Positions 8,084 to 17,893 of a DNA stretch of 40,843 bases are shown piece after piece. Under the pieces are notes generated by a model. The model made no database searches and was not told where the DNA came from. It worked only from the letters and a program-made list of their open reading frames with translations. Origin of the DNA: a virus; IMG/VR virus record IMGVR_UViG_3300006919_000127, positions 1-40,843 of that record, one strand, 5' to 3'. Each line of letters begins with the position of its first letter. The first letter of the stretch is position 1. The position numbers and the translations under genes were made by a program.

Positions 8084-8539
8084 ATGCTTGCAGAACTCGC
8101 AGCAGCTAACGCGGCCTTTGCTGTAATTAAGAAGGCTGTCTCAAACGGTAAAGAAATCGCAGACTGCGCGTCAGCTATTTCAAAGTTTGTGAATGCAAAA
8201 GAGGACTTGCAAAAGAAAGGAAATCGCCGTAAAAACTCTCTATTCAATAGCCAAAAGGCAGATGACTTAGAAGAGTTTATGGCACTAGAAAAAATACGGC
8301 AACAAGAAGAAGAGCTAAAACAATACATGATCTATGCTGGAAGACCTGGTCTATGGAATGATTGGGTTAGGTTTCAAGGTCAGGCTCGAGTAAAACGACA
8401 GCAAGAGAAAGAGGCTCGTAAAAAGCGAATAGCGTTTATTGGCGAGATTGCTTTGATTAGTACTCTTATAGTGTTGTTTGGTTTGGTTATTGTATTTTTT
8501 GTATGGCTTGGATTAGAACATAGTAGGAGGACAGGATGA
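8084..8539 (+). CDS. phage membrane protein of the lysis module
   Basis: 151 residues. N-terminus MLAELAAANAAFAVIKKAVS is an amphipathic Ala-rich helix; a long Lys/Arg/Glu-rich helical middle (RQQEEELKQYMIY, VKRQQEKEARKKR) follows; one membrane span sits near the C-terminus (ALISTLIVLFGLVIVFFVWL). I recognise the N-terminal type from marine phages but no function is known. Stop overlaps the holin start (ATGA). Could be a spanin-like or holin-regulating protein. Confidence 0.6.
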   Translation: MLAELAAANAAFAVIKKAVSNGKEIADCASAISKFVNAKEDLQKKGNRRKNSLFNSQKADDLEEFMALEKIRQQEEELKQYMIYAGRPGLWNDWVRFQGQARVKRQQEKEARKKRIAFIGEIALISTLIVLFGLVIVFFVWLGLEHSRRTG

Positions 8540-8931
8540 TACAGGCTCTTATTGGACCAGTAACAGGATTGCTGGATAAATTTATAGAAGATAAAGATCA
8601 AAAGGCTGCACTTGCCCATGATCTTGCAACGATGGCGGAAAAACACGCCCATGATCTGGCAAAAGGTCAACTTGAAATTAACAAAGCTGAAGCGTCGCAT
8701 CGAAATATTTTCGTGGCTGGTTGGCGTCCATTTATTGGTTGGACTTGTGGTGTTGCTTTATTTTGGCATTTTGTAGGTCTACCTATTACACTGTTTGCTG
8801 TGAGCTGGTTTGCAGTAGATATTCCTGAATTGCCTACATTTGATATGGAAACTCTTATGACTGTATTGATGGGTATGCTAGGTCTTGGTGGACTACGTAC
8901 TTTCGAAAAGATTAAAGGTAAAACTCAATGA
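8536..8931 (+). CDS. holin, 3-TM GTA-type
   Basis: 131 residues; AGGAGG upstream of ATG. An amphipathic, His/Lys-rich N-terminus (EKHAHDLAKGQLEINKAE) leads into ASHRNIFVAGWRPFIGWTCG, the signature of the 3-TM holin family found in gene transfer agents and marine phages. Hydrophobic segments at about 62-80, 82-95 and 105-120. It would form lesions in the inner membrane that release or activate the lysozyme encoded next (ATGA overlap). Confidence 0.82.
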   Translation: MIQALIGPVTGLLDKFIEDKDQKAALAHDLATMAEKHAHDLAKGQLEINKAEASHRNIFVAGWRPFIGWTCGVALFWHFVGLPITLFAVSWFAVDIPELPTFDMETLMTVLMGMLGLGGLRTFEKIKGKTQ

Positions 8932-9371
8932 ACATAGACGCTTTTAAAGAAGAGATTATAGCAGACGAAGGTGTAAAGTATGAAATTTATCTCGATCATC
9001 TTGGTCTGCCTACTTTTGGCATTGGTCACCTTATTACTGAGGCTGATCCTGAACATGGACAACCTATCGGAACGCCAGTCTCGGAAAGCCGAGTGAATAC
9101 ATGTTTCTACAACGACGTTGAGCTGGTTCTTAACGATTGCATGATACTATATCCTGACTTCGAAGATCTACCTGAAGAAGCCCAGAGGGTCATAGCGAAT
9201 ATGATGTTTAACATGGGTAGGCCACGTCTAAGCAAATTCAAAAAGATGAAAGAAGCTGTAGATGCTAGAGATTGGAATGCTGCTGGATATGAGATGGTTG
9301 ATAGTCGTTGGTATAAGCAAGTTCCTAATAGAGCAGAAAGATTGGTGAATAGAATGCATGCTCTTGCGTAG
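8928..9371 (+). CDS. endolysin, T4-type lysozyme (GH24)
   Basis: 147 residues; ATGA overlap with the holin. The N-terminus reads IADEGVKYEIYLDHLGLPTF followed by GIGH, which gives the Glu-Asp-Thr catalytic set of T4 lysozymes (E in ADEG, D in YLDHLG, T before FGIGH). RVIANMMFNMGRPRLSKFKK and a terminal WYKQVPNRAERL are also family-typical. It cleaves the glycan strands of peptidoglycan. No signal peptide is seen, so export depends on the holin. Confidence 0.9.
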   Translation: MNIDAFKEEIIADEGVKYEIYLDHLGLPTFGIGHLITEADPEHGQPIGTPVSESRVNTCFYNDVELVLNDCMILYPDFEDLPEEAQRVIANMMFNMGRPRLSKFKKMKEAVDARDWNAAGYEMVDSRWYKQVPNRAERLVNRMHALA

Positions 9372-9421
9372 TGTCGTGTCTCCTATTACAGACCCGAAAA
9401 CTATGTAAAGAGGAAAGACAA

Positions 9422-11197
9422 ATGCATAACACAGAATATCTCGGACCTCAAAGCTCGTTGTCGCAAGAGATCGACATGATGAAGTATCGTCAAGAAAACG
9501 AAAGCTTTGATGAAAAGATTAAACGTATTGCAAGGGCTCTCTGTGATGGTCAAGAACATCGTTATAATCTGGAAGATATTCTAGGTAATATGCGTTTTCT
9601 GCCAGCAGGACGAGTACAAGCAGCCGTTGGATCAAACAGAATTACTACTGCCTACAACTGTTTTGTAAGTGGTGATATTGAAGACAGTATGAATAGCATT
9701 ATGGAGAAGGCCAGTGAAGCAGCTGAAACTATGCGTAGAGGAGGCGGTATCGGTTATGACTTCTCTAAGATCCGCCCACGTGGTGACAGGATTAAATCAC
9801 TTGATAGCCAGTCGTCGGGGCCGGTTAGTTTTATGGGCATATTTGATGCTGTATGCCAAACCATCGCGAGTTCGGGACATCGGCGAGGTGCACAGATGGG
9901 CGTTCTTAGGGTTGACCATCCGGACATTGAGGAGTTCGTTGCTGCTAAACGTAATTCTGACAAGCTTACTGGTTTTAACGTTAGTGTAGGTATCACAGAC
10001 GAATTTATGGAGGCCGTTCTCAATGATGGGGATAGTTCTTTTACACTGCGCTTCAATGGAGTCGAACACAAGACCATTGATGCGAAAGCATTGTGGGACG
10101 AAATCATGTCGTCGACTTGGGATTGGGCAGAACCTGGCGTGCTGTTCATTGACCGCATTGCTGAATACAATAACCTATTTTATTGCGAAGACATCAGCGC
10201 CACAAACCCGTGTGGTGAGCAGCCTTTGCCTGCTTATGGCGCTTGCCTGCTTGGTTCCTTTAATCTAACAAAGTATGTCACTATGCCGATCACGCTTCCA
10301 GATACTGACGCTGAAGTAAGGCACGCCCACTTTGATTTTAATCAATTCAAGAAGGACATTCAGGAAGTCGTGAGGGCTATGGATAATGTCATTGATAGAA
10401 CTATCTATCCACTCAAACAGCAATCAGACGAAGCAAAGAACAAGCGCCGTATGGGACTTGGCGTCACTGGTTTGGCTAATGCCGGAGAAATGCTCGGTAT
10501 GCCGTATGCCTCAGACGAGTTCCTTGTGTGGGCAGAAAAGGTATTCGCCTGCTTGCGTGACAATTGCTACAGAGCATCAGCTCGACTTGCAAAAGAAAAG
10601 GGCGCATTCCCGCTCTATCGTGAAGACTACTTGAAGTCAAACTTTATTAGAGGTCTACCGGCCTCAGTTAAGAAGGAGATTCGTGAACATGGCATTCGTA
10701 ACTCACATCTCACTTCAATCGCTCCTACAGGTACTATTAGCCTAGTTGCTGATAACATTAGTGGAGGAATTGAGCCGGTATTTAGTCATTACTATGACCG
10801 TACCATTCAAACCTTTGAGGGCCCGAAGGTTGAAAGAGTGGAGGATTATGCTTATGCTCATGGTGTAGAAGGTAAAACAGCAAATGATATTTCAGTACAG
10901 GATCATTTAGCAGTTTTGCTTTTAGCTCAAAACTACATTGATTCTGCGTGCTCAAAAACGTGTAATGTAGGAGATGACGTCTCATATGATGAGTTCAAAC
11001 AGGTCTATGTTGATGCCTGGAAAGGCGGGGCGAAGGGATGCACAACGTTCCGACTTAGTGGTAAAAGATTTGGGGTACTCCAAACCGTGGAAGAAGAAGC
11101 GGAGGTACCTAGCGAGACTACGGAAGTGGCTGAAGAAGAGGGAAAGGTTGAGGCTTGCTTCATCGACCCGCTCACTGGCCAAAAAGAATGCGCATAG
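9422..11197 (+). CDS. nrdJ: adenosylcobalamin-dependent ribonucleotide reductase (class II)
   Basis: 591 residues from the ATG at 9422 (AGAGGAAAG just upstream; an in-frame extension back to 9371 is not conserved-looking). The active-site loop is N262-P-C264-G-E266, equivalent to N437/C439/E441 of E. coli NrdA. C80 and C275 match the substrate-level redox pair, PTGTIS (435-440) binds phosphate, and C579 and C590 are a C-terminal thiol pair. NPCGEQPLPAYGACLLGSFN is typical of B12-dependent enzymes, and no small-subunit gene (NrdB) is nearby. It reduces ribonucleotides to deoxyribonucleotides and needs host B12. Unusually it sits in the late structural block, between lysozyme and nozzle genes. 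Confidence 0.92.
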   Translation: MHNTEYLGPQSSLSQEIDMMKYRQENESFDEKIKRIARALCDGQEHRYNLEDILGNMRFLPAGRVQAAVGSNRITTAYNCFVSGDIEDSMNSIMEKASEAAETMRRGGGIGYDFSKIRPRGDRIKSLDSQSSGPVSFMGIFDAVCQTIASSGHRRGAQMGVLRVDHPDIEEFVAAKRNSDKLTGFNVSVGITDEFMEAVLNDGDSSFTLRFNGVEHKTIDAKALWDEIMSSTWDWAEPGVLFIDRIAEYNNLFYCEDISATNPCGEQPLPAYGACLLGSFNLTKYVTMPITLPDTDAEVRHAHFDFNQFKKDIQEVVRAMDNVIDRTIYPLKQQSDEAKNKRRMGLGVTGLANAGEMLGMPYASDEFLVWAEKVFACLRDNCYRASARLAKEKGAFPLYREDYLKSNFIRGLPASVKKEIREHGIRNSHLTSIAPTGTISLVADNISGGIEPVFSHYYDRTIQTFEGPKVERVEDYAYAHGVEGKTANDISVQDHLAVLLLAQNYIDSACSKTCNVGDDVSYDEFKQVYVDAWKGGAKGCTTFRLSGKRFGVLQTVEEEAEVPSETTEVAEEEGKVEACFIDPLTGQKECA

Positions 11198-11373
11198 AGG
11201 TCGTTGGCCCGCCACCGGAAATCAGACAGGAGCGGAAGAGTATATGCAATCAATGTGAATACTATAAATCTGCTCTTGACTTTTGTTCTCAATGTAAATG
11301 TATAATGTCACTTAAAACTAGACTGGCTTCTGCGTCATGTCCTATAGATAAATGGAGAGAATATAATGGCTGA
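11188..11373 (+). CDS. small Cys-rich, probable zinc-binding protein
   Basis: 61 residues from the ATG at 11188, overlapping the RNR stop by 10 bases and the next start by 8. It has CNQC, then FCSQCKC and SCPIDKW, which suggests one or two metal sites. The CP.dkW ending recurs in small proteins of marine phages. Position after RNR might suggest a redox partner, but there is no thioredoxin or glutaredoxin CxxC fold visible; I do not assign a function. Confidence 0.65.
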   Translation: MRIEVVGPPPEIRQERKSICNQCEYYKSALDFCSQCKCIMSLKTRLASASCPIDKWREYNG

Positions 11374-14300
11374 AATGAATACGCCACCAATTGCTAATCT
11401 GTCTCAGTACGGACTAGTGATTGACACAGCTCCTTCCAGCATCGCGCAAAACGCTTTTAGCGACGGCAAAAATGTACGGTTTGGTAATGGTGCAGTAAAT
11501 AAAATGGAAGGCGAAGTTCTTCTAAATAATATTGCAGCTGATTCAAACTTGGATACGATTTATACAGGTACTGGCAACGAGCTTGGAGCTTCTAAGTATA
11601 TTGCCTATTGGCCTAATCCAAATCTTGGAGATCTGTATGGCTATTACATCTATGTCATGGAAGTCCTTAACTCACAAGGAGTTCCTATCGCCCATAGAGT
11701 TTATGTGCAAGACCAATCAGGAAACCGTGAAGATATTACTCCAACTGGCTTGACGAATGCCGACGGCTATCCAGGTTTTGCAACAAACGGTAGGTGGCAG
11801 CATACACTTTTCTCAGGTGGTTTTACGTTTATCATTAATAATGGTATTCAAAAGCCTCATGCAATTAAAGACGAGACTACAACAGTAGACGTAACCCAGC
11901 TTGGCAACCTATTTGAGTTGCCGGGTTGGGACTCATATAATATTGAAAGCGCCTTATATGACATGACTTGGCGTACCGAGTTTGGCTATACATTCGACCT
12001 TGGAGTTAAGATTGACTTTACAGAGTATAGACTTAAGGTCGAAGTTCATAACTCAAATTATACGTTTACTGCCGTAGGAACTACAAACAATATTACGCTA
12101 GCTCTTAATGCTAGCACAAATACTCATACGTTAACGTTTAATTCGCAGTCTATTGCAGACGGCAACGCTATGAAGGTTATACTAGAGTCTTTGCAGCCTG
12201 TAGAGGTTCGCTGTAATATTATCAGATCGTTTGGGCAGTTGCTTGTTGCAGGTGATTTGACAGAAGTAAATCAGAGCAGCGGAAACATTGTACGTAAACT
12301 TGCAGGTGTTGTACGTACCTCAGACTTGGCCTTACCGGGCGCTTTGCCACATAACTGGAATCCGTTTGCAAGTGGTGTAAGTACCGCTGAAGAATTTATC
12401 TTGTCTGATACTAACGTGGTTCAGGATCTTGTATCCTTACAAGGCGCGCTGTACATTTATACCACTAACAGTATTCATGTCATGCGTCTTACCGGTAACG
12501 CTGATGTTCCTGTTTCGTTTAATCCTGTTACAGACAGCTATGGTTCTTTGTCTACTGATGCCGTTATTGAATATGATGGTAAACACTTTGTTATCGGTAA
12601 CAACGATATTTACCTATTTCCTGGTCACCCAGCAAACATTCAATCGGTGGCGGACTCTAAAGTACGTCAGTACTTCTTTGATCAGCTTAGCCCGCTGCAT
12701 GAAGCGTCGCTGTTTACGTTGCTTAATGTGGCTCATGATGAGATTTGGATTTGCTATCCTACAATCGACTCAGTAGCAGGTGAATGCGATGAAGCTTTGA
12801 TTTGGAATTATCGTGATTCTACTTGGACTAAGCGCGATTTGAATGACGTTATTTCAGGAGATACTTCACCGGTAAGAGGTGGTGGTATTCCAGTAGCTAC
12901 GATTCAGCCTACATCAGGCACTTCAGGTAGCGATACAGCAATGAACTTAGGTCGCCAAGAAGTACAGTCGCTTACTGTTTCAGGTAAGATACGTGCTCCA
13001 CATACTGGCGTTCCACAAATTCAGCGTCGTACTTTGCCTACGGTACCTTCATATACTGCAGCAGGATACGAGCAAATTGAAGTTACAGTTTCTGGAGATG
13101 CAGGTGAAGATACTGAAGTAGCTTCTCACACAATAACCTTTCCTAATGCTACACTGTTTACAAGATCGACAGCTATTGGTGGTGGTTTTCAAGTAAGTTG
13201 GACGCAAACTAATAATAGTACTGCAACTAACCTTACTATTAATGGCTCACAGCTATTTCCAACTAACGATGGTTTAGCAAAAACTGGTTCAGATGTTGCA
13301 ACAGCACTTGCTAATTATATTAATGGCATTACGGCTAGCACTGATCCAATATTTGATTACACAGCTACAGCAGTTGGTCAAACGGTTACGCTAACGTCTA
13401 ACGCAGTAGGTATTAGAAACATATCTAATATTTCTGCCTTGTCATACACCGGTACAACTACCTCGACAAGTGGTACAGGTACTAACAACGGCGTTTCAGT
13501 CACGTACCAGCATGTAAACCTTGGGTCGTCAGGACAATTTACAGTACCGGGTACTGGTGGAACTTCTGCTGTACCTTACTATCAAACAAACAGTTGGTCA
13601 AATTGGGGCAACACAAGTAACAACGACAGAAACGGTCACATATTTCCTACAAGCCAAGATAACATTAACGCTTTGCAAGCCTTTCTTGGTGGATGGACAA
13701 GCGCCGGAGCTGGCGGTCCTGATGGTACTGACTTAAATGCCACATACACAGTTACTCGCCAAGGTAATCTATACTTTATTTTGTCTGGCTCAGGTGGAGG
13801 TGGTGCTGACCACAACTACGGTGGTGGCGCAGCTGCAGCAGCTAAAGGCACAATTGCAGCGCAAGTAGGAGATACTATTAGCGTAACTGCAGGTGCAGCT
13901 ATGCGGTTTGACAGGTTTGGTGGTGAAGGCTATGATGGCCGAGCTTCGCGTATTCGTTGGTATCGTGGTGGAACTTTGCTAGCTGACATTACTGCTCCAG
14001 GTGGTAAGAAAGGCTATAACAGTTCTCCTGCTGGCCAATCAAACGTTGTTACACCTACATCTGCTCCTAGTGGAGTAACTAATTACGTAAGATTTAGAGG
14101 AGAAGGATCAACTAGTTCTGTACTATCGGGCGAAAACAATCGTGGTGGTAGTCGTAACGGTGGTCGTGGCTACTTTACGCTTAACGGCGGTGGTTCTCAA
14201 TACCAAGGTCGTACACAACCAAGTAGTCTAAGATGGACGCCAAGTGGCCGTGCTTGGGGTGATGGTACACAAGCCCACTCTGATAATCCAGCATGTTGTA

Positions 14301-17300
14301 CATGGAATGCTATTCCTCCGGGCGTAGTGTTTTTGTGGCAAGATCCTATTCGCACTGATTATACGATTACAAACAATCGTACAAACGCCACTCATCCGCT
14401 TCAAACAGAGCTGTTTAACGTTCATCTTGCAGCGGCTGGATCTAGTACTTCTCAAGACGTAGGCTCTTTACCTTCGGGTCAAAGCGCTACGGCAAGCTTT
14501 AATGGTGTTTATACGAATACAAACTGGACCGGTAACATGGTTCAGACGACTACTCAAAACATAAACACTAACGTAGCTGATCCTAACGGAGCCACTGTTG
14601 CTGGTTCAACTATTGAAATTGATCGTGTTGATAGTTCAGCAACGTATACTAAGTCTATTACATACGAAGATTTGAATGCACCGCATGGTTCACCGCCAGT
14701 TAACTATCGCTCAAACTTAGGTAGTAGCTTTAGTTTTCAATGGCATAACCGAACATTTAGTGGTAATCAAAATGGTTGGGGAACTTCAATGGTTCGTGAA
14801 ACTGACCAGCAAGTTTGTTATTTACATGCATCAAGTGTAACTGCAGGTAGGCATGGCTGGCGTTGGACTGCAGGTCAAAGCGGTTATACCCAACAACCTT
14901 ATTACATTACCATGGTTGTAACAGGTAGACACAGAACAACTTCAAATGGTACGTTTTTAACTGGTACACATTATTATACAATGGAAATTACTCGTAATCA
15001 TCTTAGTGATGGTCAAGCACCCGCAAGACGACACACAAGTAATCCAGGTAATCCAAATCAAAGTAGTATGGCTAGTGGATCTGGAGTAGTTGAAAGTAAT
15101 ATCTATTATCTTTACGATTTAACTAGTTGTAGAGTTGAGTGGTATTTTAATACTTATCAACCGGGTACTTCTTCTGCTTCGTTTGGATTTTCTTTTGCTA
15201 ATAATGCTACAGGTATTGGTTACGACTTTAAGGTTCGTAAGTCAGCTAATACTGGTCCAGCTTCAACAACTGTACCAGCAGCATTAACACTTACTACTAG
15301 CTATCAAACACTGCTTGCTAATACGCAGTCTTCAAGTATTAACGTACAAGGCTCGTATACAGTGTCTGATGGTACAAGCGCAAGTGTTACTGCATCGTCT
15401 ACTAACGTAGATCCAGGAGTAGGATACTACGGAATATCTGCGGCTGATAGCCCAGCTATTTCTACTACAGTATCTCAAGCAGCTACATCTAACGTACCAG
15501 CTATTAACATTGACTTGTCTCCGTTTGTAACAGACATTACTGACGAGTCCGACTTTAGCGACCATATCGTTAACGAGCTACAAACATATGTAGAGTTTGG
15601 TGGTAGAGATCCTGGTATCCCTAATCAAACGCAGCCAATTGGAGCCTATTACTACGTAACTAAGCAATCTGGCGCAGATCCTGTGTTGATCACGCGTGTA
15701 CCTATTCAAGCAGGCGCTATAAGATCTATATCGTCTACTACAACAGGTACTTCAGCAGGTCAAAACGATTACATTGGCGTAAGTCAAACTTCCACTAGTG
15801 GATCAGGAACAGGCGCTACATTTGACATATCAACAGACGGACAAGGAGCTTATCTTGTTACGTTTGCTGATCCAGATAAAAGCAACAGTCCAGGAAGCGG
15901 ATACGCTGTAAACGATACTATCACAATTGCAGGAACTTCGTTAGGAGGTACATCGCCAGCTAACGATCTTGTTCTTACAGTAGATAGCGTTGTTGCAGGT
16001 TCTACTAACGACGGCTCTCTTTCGTTTAGCTTCTTCACTGAGAAGGATGGAGTTAAATATCCAGAGACCACGTTTGGTGGTAATGTTTCTGCTAATCTTG
16101 CAGTAGTTGCAAGTGGAGGTATTGGATCAGTTACTGCTCCTATTGTTCGCTTGTCTTTTGATGGTACTAATACCGATACAGTTTTGTTTGGTACAAACGA
16201 TCAAGATGACATTGCGTCTAAGCTGGCTCTTGCCTTGCAAAATACTGCGGCATGGACAGCAAATAGTAGTGGTGCAATCATTACAGCTACGAGAACTGCT
16301 AAAGGTCCTAATAGTAACTTTATCAATGTGTCTGTTGTTTCAGACCCTGATAACTTGCTTCCATCTAACTTTGCTGGAGCTTTCACAGAGCTACAGCCTG
16401 GTCAGAACTCAAGTACAGGAACTGCTGATGTAGTAGTTAGCTTACCTGCTAGTCAGTTTTTGCCTGCACAAAACGTAACAGTACCTATGACTGGCACGAC
16501 AGATGCTGAGCTTAGCTCGTCTGATATCGCTGCCTTAATTAGAGCTGCAACGTTTACAGGGTGGACTACAGGTGGAACAGGATCTACCGTTACGTTTACT
16601 ACAGTAGGAAACTACTCGGTAAATAGGCTAGACAACGGCTTAGGAACAGGTGTAGTTCAAAGTTATCTGTATGAGCAAACTCCTGACGACAAGAATAATC
16701 TGTTTAAGGTTTATCTTGATCCGGTGTCTGCGTCTACAGCAACTGAAACTACTGCTGGTATTACTGTTAGGTATTCTGAACCAACTGTGTATCGTGTAAA
16801 CTACTCTAACGGAGACTTCCAAGACTTTGTATTTGGAGGAACTTACAACGGTGCGTTAGCTACTAACACTGCGTTTGTTACTGACATTTACTCAGGTGGC
16901 AGCAGTTCTACAACTTACAATATAACTCAAATCTCTACTGAGCTTTTCACTGAGATTAAGAGTTTTGCAGGTCGTAGATTGTCTGTTACTCGAGATAGCG
17001 CAAACGAAAAGGTGTCAGCAACTCCAGTACAGTACAGTCAAAATGGATTGTGGGTTCAGTCTATTCAAGTTTTGAGTAGAGGAACTACATCACCTTCTAC
17101 ATTAGCTGTTACAGTTCCTACACCAATAGTCGACGCAACAATAGCTGAGACTATTAGTGTTGTTAGTACGTTTGATCCTGACAGGCCTTGGCCTATTGAT
17201 CAAGTAAAGAAAGGACGTAACTATCCTATCTTTATTCAAACGTCAAGTAATGCTAACGGTGTAGTTACATCTAACCGCATACGCGCAGCTGACATTGGCT

Positions 17301-17719
17301 ACGAGTTTGGAGCAGATCCATACAATAATGTAGCCGGTACTCAGTACATCTCATTTGTAGAACGTAGAGATCTTCCGGTCTCGCCTGAGTTTGATACAGA
17401 AGAGATAAGTCGTGTAGCTATGTGGGCAGATGGTGGTACACGTCAAGTTCTTGGTGGTCCTTTGTTTAGAGCTACTATTAACTTGCGTATGACTGGCACA
17501 GATAATACTGCTGAACTTCCAAGCTTACAAACAAGCGCTGATCGCGAAAACGAGTTTATTATTGGCGACAATTATAAAGTCGATATGCGTGTCAACGGTC
17601 GATTTGCAAACCTGCGTATTGATGACGCAGAGCCTACAGATGGCGCAGCAGCAAATAATAGTCGAGCTTGGTCTGTATCCGGGTATCAATTAGATATCGA
17701 TAAAGGAGGAGAAAAGTAG
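11366..17719 (+). CDS. giant tail nozzle-like protein with large fibre-like insertion
   Basis: 2117 residues, more than twice T7 gp12 (794). The first ~505 residues look like a podovirus nozzle/tail-tubular protein: FSDGKNVRFGNGAV, RWQHTLFSGG, FGQLLVAGDLTE, HNWNPFASG, TTNSIHVM, IWNYRDSTW. The last ~180 (SRVAMWADGG, DNYKVDMRVNGRFANLRIDD, WSVSGYQLDI) are typical of the C-terminus of that family. Between them lies ~1400 residues of beta-rich, Ser/Thr/Asn-rich sequence, with a glycine-rich lectin-like part at about 808-935. It probably forms the tail tube end and carries extra surface domains. SD GGAGAG before the ATG. Confidence 0.75.
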   Translation: MAEMNTPPIANLSQYGLVIDTAPSSIAQNAFSDGKNVRFGNGAVNKMEGEVLLNNIAADSNLDTIYTGTGNELGASKYIAYWPNPNLGDLYGYYIYVMEVLNSQGVPIAHRVYVQDQSGNREDITPTGLTNADGYPGFATNGRWQHTLFSGGFTFIINNGIQKPHAIKDETTTVDVTQLGNLFELPGWDSYNIESALYDMTWRTEFGYTFDLGVKIDFTEYRLKVEVHNSNYTFTAVGTTNNITLALNASTNTHTLTFNSQSIADGNAMKVILESLQPVEVRCNIIRSFGQLLVAGDLTEVNQSSGNIVRKLAGVVRTSDLALPGALPHNWNPFASGVSTAEEFILSDTNVVQDLVSLQGALYIYTTNSIHVMRLTGNADVPVSFNPVTDSYGSLSTDAVIEYDGKHFVIGNNDIYLFPGHPANIQSVADSKVRQYFFDQLSPLHEASLFTLLNVAHDEIWICYPTIDSVAGECDEALIWNYRDSTWTKRDLNDVISGDTSPVRGGGIPVATIQPTSGTSGSDTAMNLGRQEVQSLTVSGKIRAPHTGVPQIQRRTLPTVPSYTAAGYEQIEVTVSGDAGEDTEVASHTITFPNATLFTRSTAIGGGFQVSWTQTNNSTATNLTINGSQLFPTNDGLAKTGSDVATALANYINGITASTDPIFDYTATAVGQTVTLTSNAVGIRNISNISALSYTGTTTSTSGTGTNNGVSVTYQHVNLGSSGQFTVPGTGGTSAVPYYQTNSWSNWGNTSNNDRNGHIFPTSQDNINALQAFLGGWTSAGAGGPDGTDLNATYTVTRQGNLYFILSGSGGGGADHNYGGGAAAAAKGTIAAQVGDTISVTAGAAMRFDRFGGEGYDGRASRIRWYRGGTLLADITAPGGKKGYNSSPAGQSNVVTPTSAPSGVTNYVRFRGEGSTSSVLSGENNRGGSRNGGRGYFTLNGGGSQYQGRTQPSSLRWTPSGRAWGDGTQAHSDNPACCTWNAIPPGVVFLWQDPIRTDYTITNNRTNATHPLQTELFNVHLAAAGSSTSQDVGSLPSGQSATASFNGVYTNTNWTGNMVQTTTQNINTNVADPNGATVAGSTIEIDRVDSSATYTKSITYEDLNAPHGSPPVNYRSNLGSSFSFQWHNRTFSGNQNGWGTSMVRETDQQVCYLHASSVTAGRHGWRWTAGQSGYTQQPYYITMVVTGRHRTTSNGTFLTGTHYYTMEITRNHLSDGQAPARRHTSNPGNPNQSSMASGSGVVESNIYYLYDLTSCRVEWYFNTYQPGTSSASFGFSFANNATGIGYDFKVRKSANTGPASTTVPAALTLTTSYQTLLANTQSSSINVQGSYTVSDGTSASVTASSTNVDPGVGYYGISAADSPAISTTVSQAATSNVPAINIDLSPFVTDITDESDFSDHIVNELQTYVEFGGRDPGIPNQTQPIGAYYYVTKQSGADPVLITRVPIQAGAIRSISSTTTGTSAGQNDYIGVSQTSTSGSGTGATFDISTDGQGAYLVTFADPDKSNSPGSGYAVNDTITIAGTSLGGTSPANDLVLTVDSVVAGSTNDGSLSFSFFTEKDGVKYPETTFGGNVSANLAVVASGGIGSVTAPIVRLSFDGTNTDTVLFGTNDQDDIASKLALALQNTAAWTANSSGAIITATRTAKGPNSNFINVSVVSDPDNLLPSNFAGAFTELQPGQNSSTGTADVVVSLPASQFLPAQNVTVPMTGTTDAELSSSDIAALIRAATFTGWTTGGTGSTVTFTTVGNYSVNRLDNGLGTGVVQSYLYEQTPDDKNNLFKVYLDPVSASTATETTAGITVRYSEPTVYRVNYSNGDFQDFVFGGTYNGALATNTAFVTDIYSGGSSSTTYNITQISTELFTEIKSFAGRRLSVTRDSANEKVSATPVQYSQNGLWVQSIQVLSRGTTSPSTLAVTVPTPIVDATIAETISVVSTFDPDRPWPIDQVKKGRNYPIFIQTSSNANGVVTSNRIRAADIGYEFGADPYNNVAGTQYISFVERRDLPVSPEFDTEEISRVAMWADGGTRQVLGGPLFRATINLRMTGTDNTAELPSLQTSADRENEFIIGDNYKVDMRVNGRFANLRIDDAEPTDGAAANNSRAWSVSGYQLDIDKGGEK

Positions 17720-17886
17720 TGCCGGTAAATAATCCACCTGTTTCAGAAGACCTTAGCCATAACGCGTGGCAGTTTGAAACAAACGAAAAAGTAAATGAAA
17801 CGGAGCAGCGTCTAAACGCGCTGCTTCGTGCGATTAAGACTGCAACCAGTTTATCTGACTTGCAAGAAAAAGCTAAGAAAATATGA
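17719..17886 (+). CDS. short conserved-context protein, GTG start
   Basis: 55 residues. GTG at 17719 overlaps the previous stop (TAGTG), with a strong GGAGGAG 7 bases upstream. It starts VPVNNPPVSEDLSHNAWQFE and continues as a helical, coiled-coil-like segment (EKVNETEQRLNALLRAIK). The next gene follows after 7 bases. Likely a small tail or head-tail component; no recognised family. Confidence 0.7.
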   Translation: MPVNNPPVSEDLSHNAWQFETNEKVNETEQRLNALLRAIKTATSLSDLQEKAKKI

Positions 17887-17893
17887 GGATATA

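Noticed and set aside
9371-9421. Ribonucleotide reductase starting at 9371
   Set aside because: The extra 17 residues do not resemble the family, and a good ribosome site stands before the ATG at 9422.
14228-14455. Opposite-strand open frames inside the large structural genes
   Set aside because: They are low in complexity, lack ribosome sites and lie antisense to clearly coding sequence, so they are shadows.
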